Translations under genes and position numbers: made by a program
Notes under the pieces: generated by a model
Seen by the model: the letters and a program-made list of their open reading frames with translations, nothing else
The model's database searches: none
Told to the model about the DNA's origin: nothing
Shown: in pieces, positions 24,401 to 33,630 of the stretch
Position numbering within the stretch: the stretch's first letter is position 1
Layout: every line of letters starts with the position of its first letter
Source of the DNA: Microdochium bolleyi
Lineage: Eukaryota > Ascomycota > Sordariomycetes > Xylariales > Microdochiaceae
DNA length: 64,000 bases
Direction of reading: 5' to 3'
Assembly: GCA_001566295.1 (NCBI GenBank)
Contig: KQ964248.1
Location: forward strand, 2,914,001 to 2,978,000

Positions 24401-25953
24401 CGGAGAGCTCATCGAGCAGAAGTTCGAGCTTACGGGCGCCACGGCAATTGAGGATAGGCTACAGAAAGGCGTGCCAGAGACTGTCGACAAGTTGCGCCGA
24501 GCGAGCATCAAGGTATGGATGTTGACCGGAGACAAGCGCGAGACAGCCATCAACATTGCGCACTCGGCCCGCATCTGCAAACCGTTTTCTGACATCTTCA
24601 TCATCGATGTCAAGACTGATGTTCTTTCGGACAAGATTACCTCTATCTTGATGGAAGTCAGCAAAGGAATGATGGCTCACTCTGTGCTCGTTATTGATGG
24701 CCAGACATTGACGGTTGTGGAGGACGACCCGGCGCTGAAGATCATGTTCTTCGACCTCGTGGTGCGAATCGACGCGGTCGTCTGCTGCCGCGCGTCACCA
24801 TCGCAGAAAGCCAACTTGGTCAACTGTATTCGCCACACAGTCCCGGGCTCTCTGACGCTCGCGATCGGAGATGGCGCGAACGATATTGCCATGATCCAGG
24901 CTGCGCACGTGGGTGTTGGCATTTCCGGCAAAGAAGGCTTGCAGGCTGCCCGTGTTGCAGACTACTCGATTGCACAGTTCCGCTTCCTGCAACGACTACT
25001 GTTCGTGCATGGCCGCTACGTCTACCACAGGACTGGCAAGTACATCCTCGCCACGTTCTGGAAGGAGATTGTGTTCTACATCGTCCAAGGCCAGTTCCAG
25101 TACTTTGTCGGCTACACGGGCACTTCACTGTACGAAAAGTGGAGTCTGACCCTGTTCAACATTGTCTTCACGTCCCTGTGCGTCATTATGCTTGGCACTT
25201 TTGAGATTGATCTCAAGGCTGAGACTCTGCTTGCGATCCCTGAGCTGTACACGTATGGCCAGCGAGACGAAGCCTTCAACCTCCACAAGTACCTTGGCTG
25301 GATGTGCATGGCGGTTGTCGACAACGTGATTGTCTACTGGGCCATGTACGGCGACTGGTCCCGGATCCGATCGACCGAGGATGATGGCATTTTTGCCATG
25401 GGCCAGTTGTGCTACACGGTGGCCGTTGTCGTGATCAACTTCAAGTTGCTGTAAGCTCTGCCCCCTCACTGTATTATTAGATCGGCACTAACAAGCTCGT
25501 CACAGCGGTCTCGAGCTACACACCAAGAACTGGCTGACCACTGCCGGCGCCATCTGGGGTCCCTTCAGCTGGTTCATTTGGCAGTTTGTTCTCGCGGCAA
25601 TCTCGTCGAGAAGCTTTCAGATCCCGTACTTCATCCGGGACGGCTTCGCTCGCCACTTTGGCAGGCAGATCAGCTGGTGGGCCACGGCGCTGGGCGCGAT
25701 CATCGCCGTCTGCGCCTTTGAGATCGGCGTCTCGGCGTTTCGCCGGATCTACTTCCCGACGGACCAGGACCTGTGGCAGGAGATTGAGCAGCAGCCGGAC
25801 TACCACCAGATCCTGCGCGAGTACGACCCCGAGAGCGCGCACGAGTACACCAAGAACAGCGAAGGAAACAAGCACAACGGCACGGCGGACGGCAGCGGGA
25901 AGAGCATGCACAATGAGCAGGACCAGCCGGCACGCCCGAGATCATTCAGCTAG
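21405..25953 (+). CDS. P4-type phospholipid flippase, Dnf3-like
   Basis: A type IV P-type ATPase that moves phospholipids from the outer to the cytosolic leaflet of Golgi, endosome or plasma membranes. Exons are 21405-25450 and 25506-25953 with a 55-nt intron GTAAGC...CACAG (1497 aa). Seen in order: a disordered Ser/Pro N-terminus; the first membrane hairpin near 217-290 (QLYFQFSKLANFYFLIVGSL); the actuator motif DGET at 391-394; the phosphorylated aspartate D609 in SDKTGTLTENKMRFRK; the N-domain KGADS; MLTGDKRETAINIA; and GDGAND at 1155-1160. Six membrane segments follow. Resemblance to the Dnf3 branch rather than Drs2 or Dnf1/2 rests on KEGYDDYRRYELDKAEN, the SDVDMYDEETDTP segment and a Ser/Arg-rich insert near 820-930. 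P4-ATPases usually need a Cdc50-type partner; none is in this window. Confidence 0.94.
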
Positions 25954-26873
25954 CGGCTCGATCTGCGTCGCGCGTGCTGTGAGGAGCTGTGGCGCATGAT
26001 GGTCTGAAGTCTTTGGATTGGTGTGGAGAGAGATACCATTTGAGGCTGGGGTCGGGGATCGTCTTTTGGATCATCAATCATTGCATAGCGAGGGGCCTTT
26101 TCATTTTTCATTTGGGAGGCGTGGGAGGAACAACCTACCTCACCTCGAGGATCTTCCTGTTTTTGAATATTGTCGGGATTGTGCAAAGCGCGGACTCCGT
26201 TCTGGATGGAAGCCTGCCAACGGGCAGGCGACGACGAGTTGGAAACGGATGGGGGAGATTATCCATGAGCGAGACATGACCCATACACTTGTATAAATTT
26301 CTTGCATTCATTAGATACCTTTAAGAATACGCCAACCACCCTTGGGATCTACTTTCTTCTCCCGACAACATGTTCGTTCAACAATGGGGGTGCTCAAAAA
26401 CATTGCAGACGGGACTGCGATCGGTGCGGTACGTACTAGTACATGAGATTCATATCGCCCCCGCTCTCTCTCTCTCTCTCTCTACTTTTGTGATTTGCAT
26501 GCATGTATAGATAGGTATTGTATGAATAATTGCGACGAAATCCGACCATTTCTTTTGATTTTGTGTGTCCCGGCCCCCCTCCTTTTCGCAACATGCCCGG
26601 AACGCCCCTGAAATGTACAAAACGCCAGTAAGTGTATTGCGGATTCGAGGATCCAGCGACAGAGGAGTAATAACAAATAAAGAAGAGCAGATCCCCCCTG
26701 GTAAAGACCCAAGAAACTCATGGAAGCATGACGATGAAAAGAACGAGGGCAGCAGCGTTGTGCGTCTACAGAGAAGAAGGAGCGAGACGGTGGTCTACCG
26801 GCTGCGCTCGTGCTCACGGACAGACAGCGGTGAGTTGACAACGGTGGCTTCACGCTGACGCTCACGCTCACGC
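25954..26873. other. Convergent 3' region between the flippase and HapX
   Basis: No gene is supported. It holds the 3' UTRs of both genes, a (CT)n microsatellite at about 26464-26483, and the start of a ctcacg hexamer repeat at 26851-26880 that runs into the end of the HapX frame. Confidence 0.55.
26464..26483. repeat. (CT)n microsatellite
   Basis: About ten CT units in a row in the 3' region between two convergent genes. Confidence 0.85.
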
Positions 26874-26880
26874 TCACGCC
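26851..26880. repeat. CACGCT hexamer repeat at the HapX stop codon
   Basis: About five near-perfect 6-bp units (cacgct, with one gacgct). The repeat overlaps the HapX stop codon at 26874-26876, so length changes here could alter the C-terminus. Confidence 0.75.
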
Positions 26881-28700
26881 TCCCTGCCGAACCGCACGTC
26901 GAAACCGCGCAACACGCTCATGATGCTGGCCGTCTCGACCTCGATGGGAAGCCGCGCCGCGGAGCCGCGGCCGCTGACCTCCCTCGGCACGGCCTTGAGC
27001 TTGGGCAGCCACGTGCCGATGTCGTCAGCCGCCTTGTCGAAGTTCTGGTGGCTCGCGAGCGTCTTGTATGCGTCGGCGCACGACAGACTTACGCCGAGCC
27101 CGGAGCCGCCCGAGGTGGCGGTGGTCGGCGGCGGCGCTGGAGCGCTCTTGGTCTTGCAGCAGCCGCCACCGCCTGCGGAACCGCCGCAGCAGCCCCCAGA
27201 TGCGCCACCGTTGTCGGCGGCGAACTTGGCGGCCAAACTGCGGCAGAAGAGTCCGGACTTGGGGTCGGCGATGCACTGGGCGCAAGTACCGGGACCGCCT
27301 GAGCCGCAGCCGCCGGTGGCCTTGGGCACAGGTCGGGGGAGTGGCTCGCGGTTGAGGGAGCGGATGCCTGGGAGCTTGACAGCGCCGGTGGAGGTGATCT
27401 CGTAGACGGGCGGGCCGACGTCGTTCTCCGATGGGGGCGGTGTTTGGACCTGCTGACCCATGGGAGGCAAGGTCTGGGAGGCGGTCGCCGCCGCCGCCGC
27501 AGCCGCCGCAGCCTCGGCACACATGCAGTACGTGCCGTCTTCGCAGAAGCCACAGCGATCGCGGGGGACCATGGAAGGATTGCTTTCGTAGACGGGTAAC
27601 GGTGCAGGGACGGGGACAGGAGCAGTGGCAGGCTCCGGCTTCTTCTTGGAGAACATGGCAGTGAAGTCAATCTCATTGGGATAAAGTGTCGCGTCAGACT
27701 TGTGACGCTTCTCTTCCGGAGCGACGGAGAATGGAGATGATGCTCGACGCTTGAGGTCGCCGTCAGCCCCGGGGATCGGGCCGTTGAGCGCCGCCTCAAG
27801 GCATGCACATTTAGTGCCGATGCTGCACTTGCCACAGCCAGCAGAGGTTGCGGCGAGGGCTTCGTTGATGCACGAGCACGACCCCGTGGGACTGCAATTG
27901 CCGCAGCCCGTGAGATCGGTGATGTGATGTGAATGATCTATGGGTGATGTGTGCATGTCAGGGGGTGAGATGATCTGGGATATGGAGAAGGTCGAGTTGC
28001 GGTGCTCGGAGGAGTGGCTGGTGAAGCTGTCCCGCGATGGGGCGTGCTGTGAGAGGATACTCCTTGTGCGGCCACCCGCAAGCGTGGTGAAGCTATCGGG
28101 TCTGGACGATCCTCGTCTGGACTCTGACATTTGCCACCTCCGCTTAAGCGAGTCGAGCTCTTGTTCCACGCTCGAACGTTCGGCACGTTCCTTTTCTAGA
28201 AGGCCTTCCAGGGTTGAGCACTGGCCTCGGAGGTGTTGGACCTCGCTTTCGAGGCTGCCGATGTGGTCGTGCATCTCCTGCTGTGTCTTCTCATGCTCCT
28301 GTACCTGGTCGGCCAGCTGCTCCTCGAGCTCGCCCACGCGGGCGGCTCTCCTCTCCCTGAACGCGCGCTGTGCGGCTCTGTTTTGTGCCTTGCGCTTCGT
28401 AGGTGGCGTGTCTGTGGCGGGTTTACGACCTGGCTTTGGCCTAGGTGGGATGACCCATTCTCTGCTGGTGATGGAAGTCTTTGGCGTCATGACTGAGGCA
28501 GCCATGGCGGCGGCAGCGACAGCCTGGGGTCCGCCGATGGGCTTGATGGCGAGGGGCATCTGTGCAGGGGCAGCCGATGATGTGGTCGAGCCCGGAGATG
28601 CGGCTGATGCTGGTGAAGATGCACCGGAAGCAGGGGAGATGGCGAGCTGCAGTGGCCGAGGCTTCACGGCGGCCGCCGAGATGGGCCGAGCTGTGGCCAT
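26874..28700 (-). CDS. hapX: HapX-type bZIP iron regulator
   Basis: HapX represses iron-consuming pathways in iron starvation and promotes iron storage when iron is in excess, acting with the CCAAT-binding complex. One uninterrupted exon encodes 608 aa. Residues 78-94 (TSREWVIPPRPKPGRKP) match the Hap4-like motif that binds the CCAAT complex. The bZIP basic region is at 103-120 (KRKAQNRAAQRAFRERRA) and the coiled coil runs to about 188. Four cysteine-rich regions follow: 266-276 (CGNCSPTGSCSC and flanks), 289-300 (CGKCSIGTKCAC), 383-394 (CGFCEDGTYCMC) and 465-486 (with CAQC and FC). These are the expected Fe-S sensing clusters. An extra CC-GG-rich stretch lies at 503-515. The start at 28700 is the first ATG before the conserved region. 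The gene diverges from COG2. Confidence 0.95.
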   Translation of the reverse strand: MATARPISAAAVKPRPLQLAISPASGASSPASAASPGSTTSSAAPAQMPLAIKPIGGPQAVAAAAMAASVMTPKTSITSREWVIPPRPKPGRKPATDTPPTKRKAQNRAAQRAFRERRAARVGELEEQLADQVQEHEKTQQEMHDHIGSLESEVQHLRGQCSTLEGLLEKERAERSSVEQELDSLKRRWQMSESRRGSSRPDSFTTLAGGRTRSILSQHAPSRDSFTSHSSEHRNSTFSISQIISPPDMHTSPIDHSHHITDLTGCGNCSPTGSCSCINEALAATSAGCGKCSIGTKCACLEAALNGPIPGADGDLKRRASSPFSVAPEEKRHKSDATLYPNEIDFTAMFSKKKPEPATAPVPVPAPLPVYESNPSMVPRDRCGFCEDGTYCMCAEAAAAAAAAATASQTLPPMGQQVQTPPPSENDVGPPVYEITSTGAVKLPGIRSLNREPLPRPVPKATGGCGSGGPGTCAQCIADPKSGLFCRSLAAKFAADNGGASGGCCGGSAGGGGCCKTKSAPAPPPTTATSGGSGLGVSLSCADAYKTLASHQNFDKAADDIGTWLPKLKAVPREVSGRGSAARLPIEVETASIMSVLRGFDVRFGREA

Positions 28701-30455
28701 GTCGACTGCTGGGGAGGGTTACGAGCGGATTGGTGCTGTGCCCATCCGCCCGACAGCGGTGACGACGTCAATCGGCAATAAGATATGTCTTGAGATACTG
28801 CAAAGAGCCCGACAACAAAGCGTGGCGAATGGCCGAGTAGGTGTGGGTGAGTCCGTTGTGTGATCCGGTATGCCGAGTTTGCTGGTGTTGGCGGGCCGCG
28901 AAATTTCTGCACAATCCAGGGCAGCGGCAGCGGCGGATCTAGGGGAGGCAGCGCTGGAGGAGACGAAGGACGCGAGACAGAGATGGCAGAGGCAACAGGT
29001 CCGACGTGCGCAGCGGTGATGTGGGCGGCGCGATGCGAAAAGCCTCGTTGGTGAGGGAGGACCAGAGGAATGCACGGCAGAGCGCGGGGCAGAGAGCAGG
29101 GCTGGCGTCGAGCGATGCTGTTGTTTGAAAAGAGGCAGAGGCCGGTCTTGATGAGTCTGGCGAGGAGGGGCGACAGAGCGACAGCGGCGGGGGAAAGACG
29201 GGAGGCCCGAGCAAGCTGTGGACGGCAGAGCGAAGGGGCGGCGTGGGTGCCAGACTGGAGGTGAGCAGGCAGAGTGGGAAGAGTGGTGAGGTGGATGGGT
29301 GGATGGGCCGGCGGAGGGGCAGACGGGCGCCTGTGAGTGGCCACTGATCAGATTGATAAGATTATGTCCCCCGACCGAGCCGGCCGGGGCAGGCAGAGCT
29401 CGGCTCTTTTTCTGCTTCTCTTTCGATGATGGCTCTATTTTTCTGACTAAGTAGCGCTTCCGGCCTGTGCTTGGCCTCCCACGCGTCCCATTCTCGCACA
29501 CGCACACACGCACTTTCTCCCATGTTTCTCGTGAGCTCATGACCCATTGATGCCTGTCCTTTACGTGACGCCCACATCATGGAGCATGTTTGGTTGGCCA
29601 GCCACGAGCCGGAACCGGGCAGCCAGAGGCCTGCGACACGTCTCCGCGTTCGGCTGCTCAATGATCCGCATCGTCCGACGACTATCCCCCCAGGCACACC
29701 AGTCCTTCGGCCTGTGGTGCTCGGGTGAGCTCGGAACACAGCCATGGAGAGGCCAAGCTCGATCGCGTGCCGATAACGGAGCCCGAGCTCTTCTCGGCTG
29801 CCGAGTCCCTGAGTGCACCCTGTGTCCCGTTCACAGCTGAGCAAAGTCTTGGTCAAGCTATCAGCATAATATCTCGTGAGCACTATTTGATCAAAAAGCC
29901 AACATGTTGCCATCCGTGTGTGCACAAGCACATGGAAACAAATGCCGCCAACGAGAGACAAAATTGAGCATGCGAGCTCTCGGTCGAAGGGAGATGGGCG
30001 GGGGTTCGCGTCCATGCTAGCGGCATCTGATTGCCACCTGTCCCAAAATCATTGACTACGTCAAACCTTGACATATTTTGACAGGACCCCTGGAAATGTT
30101 TCGAGGTGCACGAGGCATGCAGTGCGACCTTTGCGGCGGTGCTGCTGGAAAGTCCGAGTACATGGCCGAACAGCAGCACCGACTGTGACGTTCGAGATGC
30201 AGCAGCACCGTGGCGGAAGGCGGTTCCGCATGCAACCCCGTGGGTGGTCCCTGCACCTGCAGCGTGCCTGCCGGGGATCCATCCCACGCTGTCCTCTCCA
30301 CTGCTCAATCACCGCCGTTGCCCGCTGAAGCTCCAGCACAGTGGGGGTCCTCCACTGACGACAACTCGCAACACCAGCAACAACAGCAGTCCTCCACAAG
30401 GCTGAGTCCGACCACTCTTCCGAGGCCCATTCAGCTCTCAGCCTTGTCCACCCCA
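28701..30455. promoter_or_regulatory. Divergent intergenic region between HapX and COG2
   Basis: About 1.75 kb without a supported gene. It probably holds a long HapX leader and promoter and the COG2 promoter. HGATAR motifs, the core bound by SreA-type GATA repressors that control hapX in other fungi, occur at 29355-29360 (TGATAAG context), 29771-29776 (CGATAA) and 29858-29863 (TGATAG on the minus strand). Three such sites in 1.75 kb is close to chance, so the regulatory reading is only suggestive. Confidence 0.4.
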
Positions 30456-31532
30456 ATGGCGCAATCATCCACACAGCAGCTGCCATCGCGGCTCTCCAGC
30501 TCGAAAGGAGCATTCGCCCTGCCCTCATCGTCGGGCTCATCTTCACCGTCACCCTCCCCCACACATGTACCAGGCTCGAGCCACCACTTTCCCACAAACC
30601 ACAACCACACCAGGAGCGACGACGACGACGACCTAGACGACGACGACGACGATCAGCCCCTCCCCTTCCCTGCTGCCCTCGCCCGCTCCGACTTCCTCTC
30701 CCCAGACTTCGACCCGGCAGCATACTTATCCTCCCTGGTCGCCGCCCACCGGCATCAGACCCTCGAGGACTTGCGCTCCGACCTGCGCGACCGCAGCGCG
30801 GCGATCAGCGTGGAATTGCTCGAGCTCGTCAACGCAAACTACACTGCCTTCTTGTCACTCGGGTCCGAACTGCGCGGCGGCGAGGAGCGCGTCGAGGACG
30901 TGAGAGTCTCGCTGCTTGGGTTTAGACGGGCCATCGAGGAGATCAAAGGACGGGTACGGGAAAGAGGACGCGAGGTGACGGGTCTGAATGGAGAGCTGTT
31001 GGAAGTGAGGAGGGATATAGAGAGGGGAAGGTTGATGGTGGAGTTGGACGAGCGGGTCGCGGAGATCGAAGGCAGGTTGGCGCTTGGGAGTGATCCAGCG
31101 AAACGGAGCAGGGGTCTTGGTGGTGTTGTCGATAGTGATGATGAGGATTTTGACGAAGACGAGGAGAGCGAGACCGATGATGACGCGGCCGCGGCTGGAG
31201 GTAGGCTAGGCGGTCAAATCGGCAAGGGCAGCTCCCCAGCCAAGCTCTCGGACCTGGCACATGCATACGCGGTAGTCGACGAACTGGCTGACGAGATTGG
31301 TCGGGACACGGCGTTTGTCCGCAAGATGGACGAGAGGATGATCCGCTGCCGCAACACGATACTGTTGGATCTCAATACTGCGCTCAAGGAGGCCAAAGGG
31401 AAAGCAAAAGCCGAGCGGCAGAAGGCGGGCAGTGGCAGGAGAAGCGACACGGCACGGCTGCTGAAGCTGATGAACATCTATAATGTCTTGGATGCACAGG
31501 GGGAGGCTGTCAAGGCCCTCAAGGGCGCGTGA
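30456..31532 (+). CDS. Conserved oligomeric Golgi complex subunit 2 (COG2)
   Basis: COG2 belongs to lobe A of the COG tethering complex, which acts in retrograde vesicle transport within the Golgi. A single exon encodes 358 aa. The first ATG of the open frame is 30456 (ccccaATGGCG); upstream in-frame sequence has no ATG. Residues 1-54 are Ser/Thr/Pro-rich and an acidic run lies at about 55-66. The COG2 N-terminal signature starts at about 68: PLPFPAALARSDFLSPDFDP, then YLSSLVAAHRHQTLEDLRSDL and ELLELVNANYTAFLSLGSEL. Long coiled-coil segments follow. A second acidic loop (DSDDEDFDEDEESETDDD) lies at about 229-246. The length fits fungal COG2, which lacks much of the animal C-terminal part (yeast Cog2 is under 300 aa). 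Confidence 0.9.
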   Translation: MAQSSTQQLPSRLSSSKGAFALPSSSGSSSPSPSPTHVPGSSHHFPTNHNHTRSDDDDDLDDDDDDQPLPFPAALARSDFLSPDFDPAAYLSSLVAAHRHQTLEDLRSDLRDRSAAISVELLELVNANYTAFLSLGSELRGGEERVEDVRVSLLGFRRAIEEIKGRVRERGREVTGLNGELLEVRRDIERGRLMVELDERVAEIEGRLALGSDPAKRSRGLGGVVDSDDEDFDEDEESETDDDAAAAGGRLGGQIGKGSSPAKLSDLAHAYAVVDELADEIGRDTAFVRKMDERMIRCRNTILLDLNTALKEAKGKAKAERQKAGSGRRSDTARLLKLMNIYNVLDAQGEAVKALKGA

Positions 31533-31833
31533 GGGTAGACTGGGAAGCAAAAGCCACACTGGCAGTTCCGCCGACGGCATGACATCACGAACGAAATGAG
31601 ATACCCCGATGGCTTGAGGCAGTGTAATACGCTGGGCTCTGCCCGATCACATGATTGAAGATCTTGACTTATATGGCACAGATAATGTACATTTGACATG
31701 CCGTAGCTTTGTTCCTTACCCTACCCACACTTAGCAAACAGTGAGCCTTTTCCTCCTCTGCTTCTTGACAGTTCCCAGCTCAATACGGTACACGACAGAT
31801 GCAAGAAAACAACCCAACTCCTCGAGCGCGAGT
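31533..31833. other. Convergent 3' region between COG2 and uL1m
   Basis: About 300 nt of 3' UTR sequence for the two convergent genes. No other feature was recognised. Confidence 0.6.
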
Positions 31834-32909
31834 TTACATGGCAGTAGTAAGCGCGATCGGATCCAGATTCTCATCCGTCGGCAGGAACCCACCGCTCAAG
31901 CTGAAGCCGGGCCCCTTGGTCGACGACAGCACGACCTCGATCAGCTCCTTGCTCTGGCCCGTGCGGTCCTCGACGCGCGTGATGTCGTCCTTGACCTGGG
32001 CGATGAGCGTCTTGACATTCTCCGACAGCTGCTTCGGCGTGAACTGGATGTTGCCGATGGGCATCCGGACGGCGCCCACGCGCTCGCGGTAGCTCTCGGC
32101 GCCGACCATCTCGCGCATCATGCTCGCGATGCTGCGCGTGATGGTGTTGGTCTTGAGGGAGGGCATCATGCCCTTGGGGCCCAGGATGCGGCCCAGCCCG
32201 GCCTTCTTCAGGGACGCCTCGCAGTCGGCGTGGCAGATGAGCCGGTTGAAGGGCAGGTCGTTGGCCTTGGTCTTGATCAGCTCGTACAGCGAGTCCTCGC
32301 CGAACGCGACGGCGCCCGCGTTGCGCGCGTCCGTCATCGCGCCCGAGCCCTCCTTGCAAATCACCGCGATCCGGGTGTCGTTCTTGACCGGGTAGGGCAG
32401 GCGTATCCGGTTCCGGATCACGGGGCCGTTCTTGTTGGTCCGGATCTTCAGGGAGACCTCGTACGTGGCTGAGTCTGGAGGGCGGCCGACCTCGGCGGCG
32501 CGGAGATATCTGTTTGTTGGGCACCAGTTGCGATGTCAGCATCTGATGCTTGCTGTGGTGGCCGGCTGCGATTTGCCAGTCCCCTGAGAAGAAATGTCTC
32601 GACCTACCTCATGGCGTCACACAGCGAGAACCGCTCCTCCTGGCTAGGCGTCGCGTACTTGTACTCCTTGTGGCGTGACTGCTTCTTCTTCCGCTTCGCG
32701 CGCTCCTTCTGGAGGGCCAGCTGCTGCGGTGTCGGACCGGTCTTCTTGCTCACGGCCTTGTCTAGCGTCTGCGTCGTCGAGAAGAGGGCGGCTGAGGACC
32801 TCGGCGCAAGAGCCGAGGAGAGAGTAGGGCGTGTGGCGTTGCATGTTGACAATGTCGAGGATATCGTGAGCCTCGCCAGCGAGGCGGTGCAGTGTCTGGC
32901 GGCGGCCAT
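31834..32909 (-). CDS. Mitochondrial ribosomal protein uL1m
   Basis: Large-subunit protein of the mitochondrial ribosome, forming the L1 stalk. Two exons, 32909-32608 and 32509-31834, with a 98-nt intron (GTAGGT...AACAG), give 325 aa. The first 45 residues (MAAARHCTASLARLTISSTL...) lack acids and are rich in Arg/Ser/Ala, as in a mitochondrial presequence. A basic segment with RAKRKKKQSRHKEYKY follows. The L1 fold is supported by IRLPYPVKNDTRIAVICK, LGRILGPKGMMPSLKTNT and the late FSLSGGFLPTDENLDP. The start at 32909 gives the presequence; upstream in-frame Met codons add unlikely sequence. It diverges from the cytosolic glutamyl-tRNA synthetase gene. Confidence 0.94.
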
Positions 32910-33630
32910 CGCGGGCCGTCGGGTTGGGACGCTTGACGACAAGCCTATCGAGGGCTGGAGAGACGGATGCTTTGCTGTCACGTCACGATCGTCGGAGACC
33001 GAGGTCGTGAATTGTCGTCGAGCGTTACGCTGTGTGAAGGTGCCGTGGCCGTGGTGATACAGTGGCACCGTTGCTGGTGGGACATGCGACAGCGAGCCTC
33101 ACTACCAAAATTCTTGCCGGCGAGGCTGTTCTGCACGCTGATTGGCCTTGACTTGGAGCTTCGCAGCTGGTTGCACAGGGGCCGCTCGTTCACCACCCAG
33201 GAGCAGATCGGCAGAATGCAGTGTTTGTCAAGGGCCCGCCTCTTCTCTGAAACTTCACATGATTGGCCAGGCATCTTCTGCAGGAGTACGAAGCCCAAAC
33301 CGGCTAGACCATTCTCTTCCTGTCCATCGGCGTCATGAATTGAGCTCTCCAGGGCTGCCTTTTATCTAATCACCCCACTAACTCCAGCTGCTGTGAGAAT
33401 TCCTAGGCCCGACCCCGCCACTGCTTGACTCACGGGCTTTTCGTCACTGGAGCTCATTGGGAACTCTTGAAACATTCTTTCGTCAAATATCACTCGTGGC
33501 TCAGTCCACCCAATTGACCACATCACAACCCACAGAACCTCGCGCTGGTGCGTTGGAGCAGCAACCCGGCACTTGGACTCTTGACTCGCTCGATTACCCC
33601 ACCACCGATACCTTGCCACTCACTTCCACA
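32910..33630. promoter_or_regulatory. Divergent intergenic region between uL1m and glutamyl-tRNA synthetase
   Basis: About 720 nt shared by two translation genes. No TATA box was recognised. The synthetase frame stays open upstream to a TTG at 33457 but has no ATG before 33631. Confidence 0.5.

Noticed and set aside
28719..29540. A 273-codon frame on the minus strand upstream of HapX
   Set aside because: Low-complexity Ser/Pro/Arg composition with no motif; it lies in the probable HapX leader and promoter and fits a GC-rich spurious frame.
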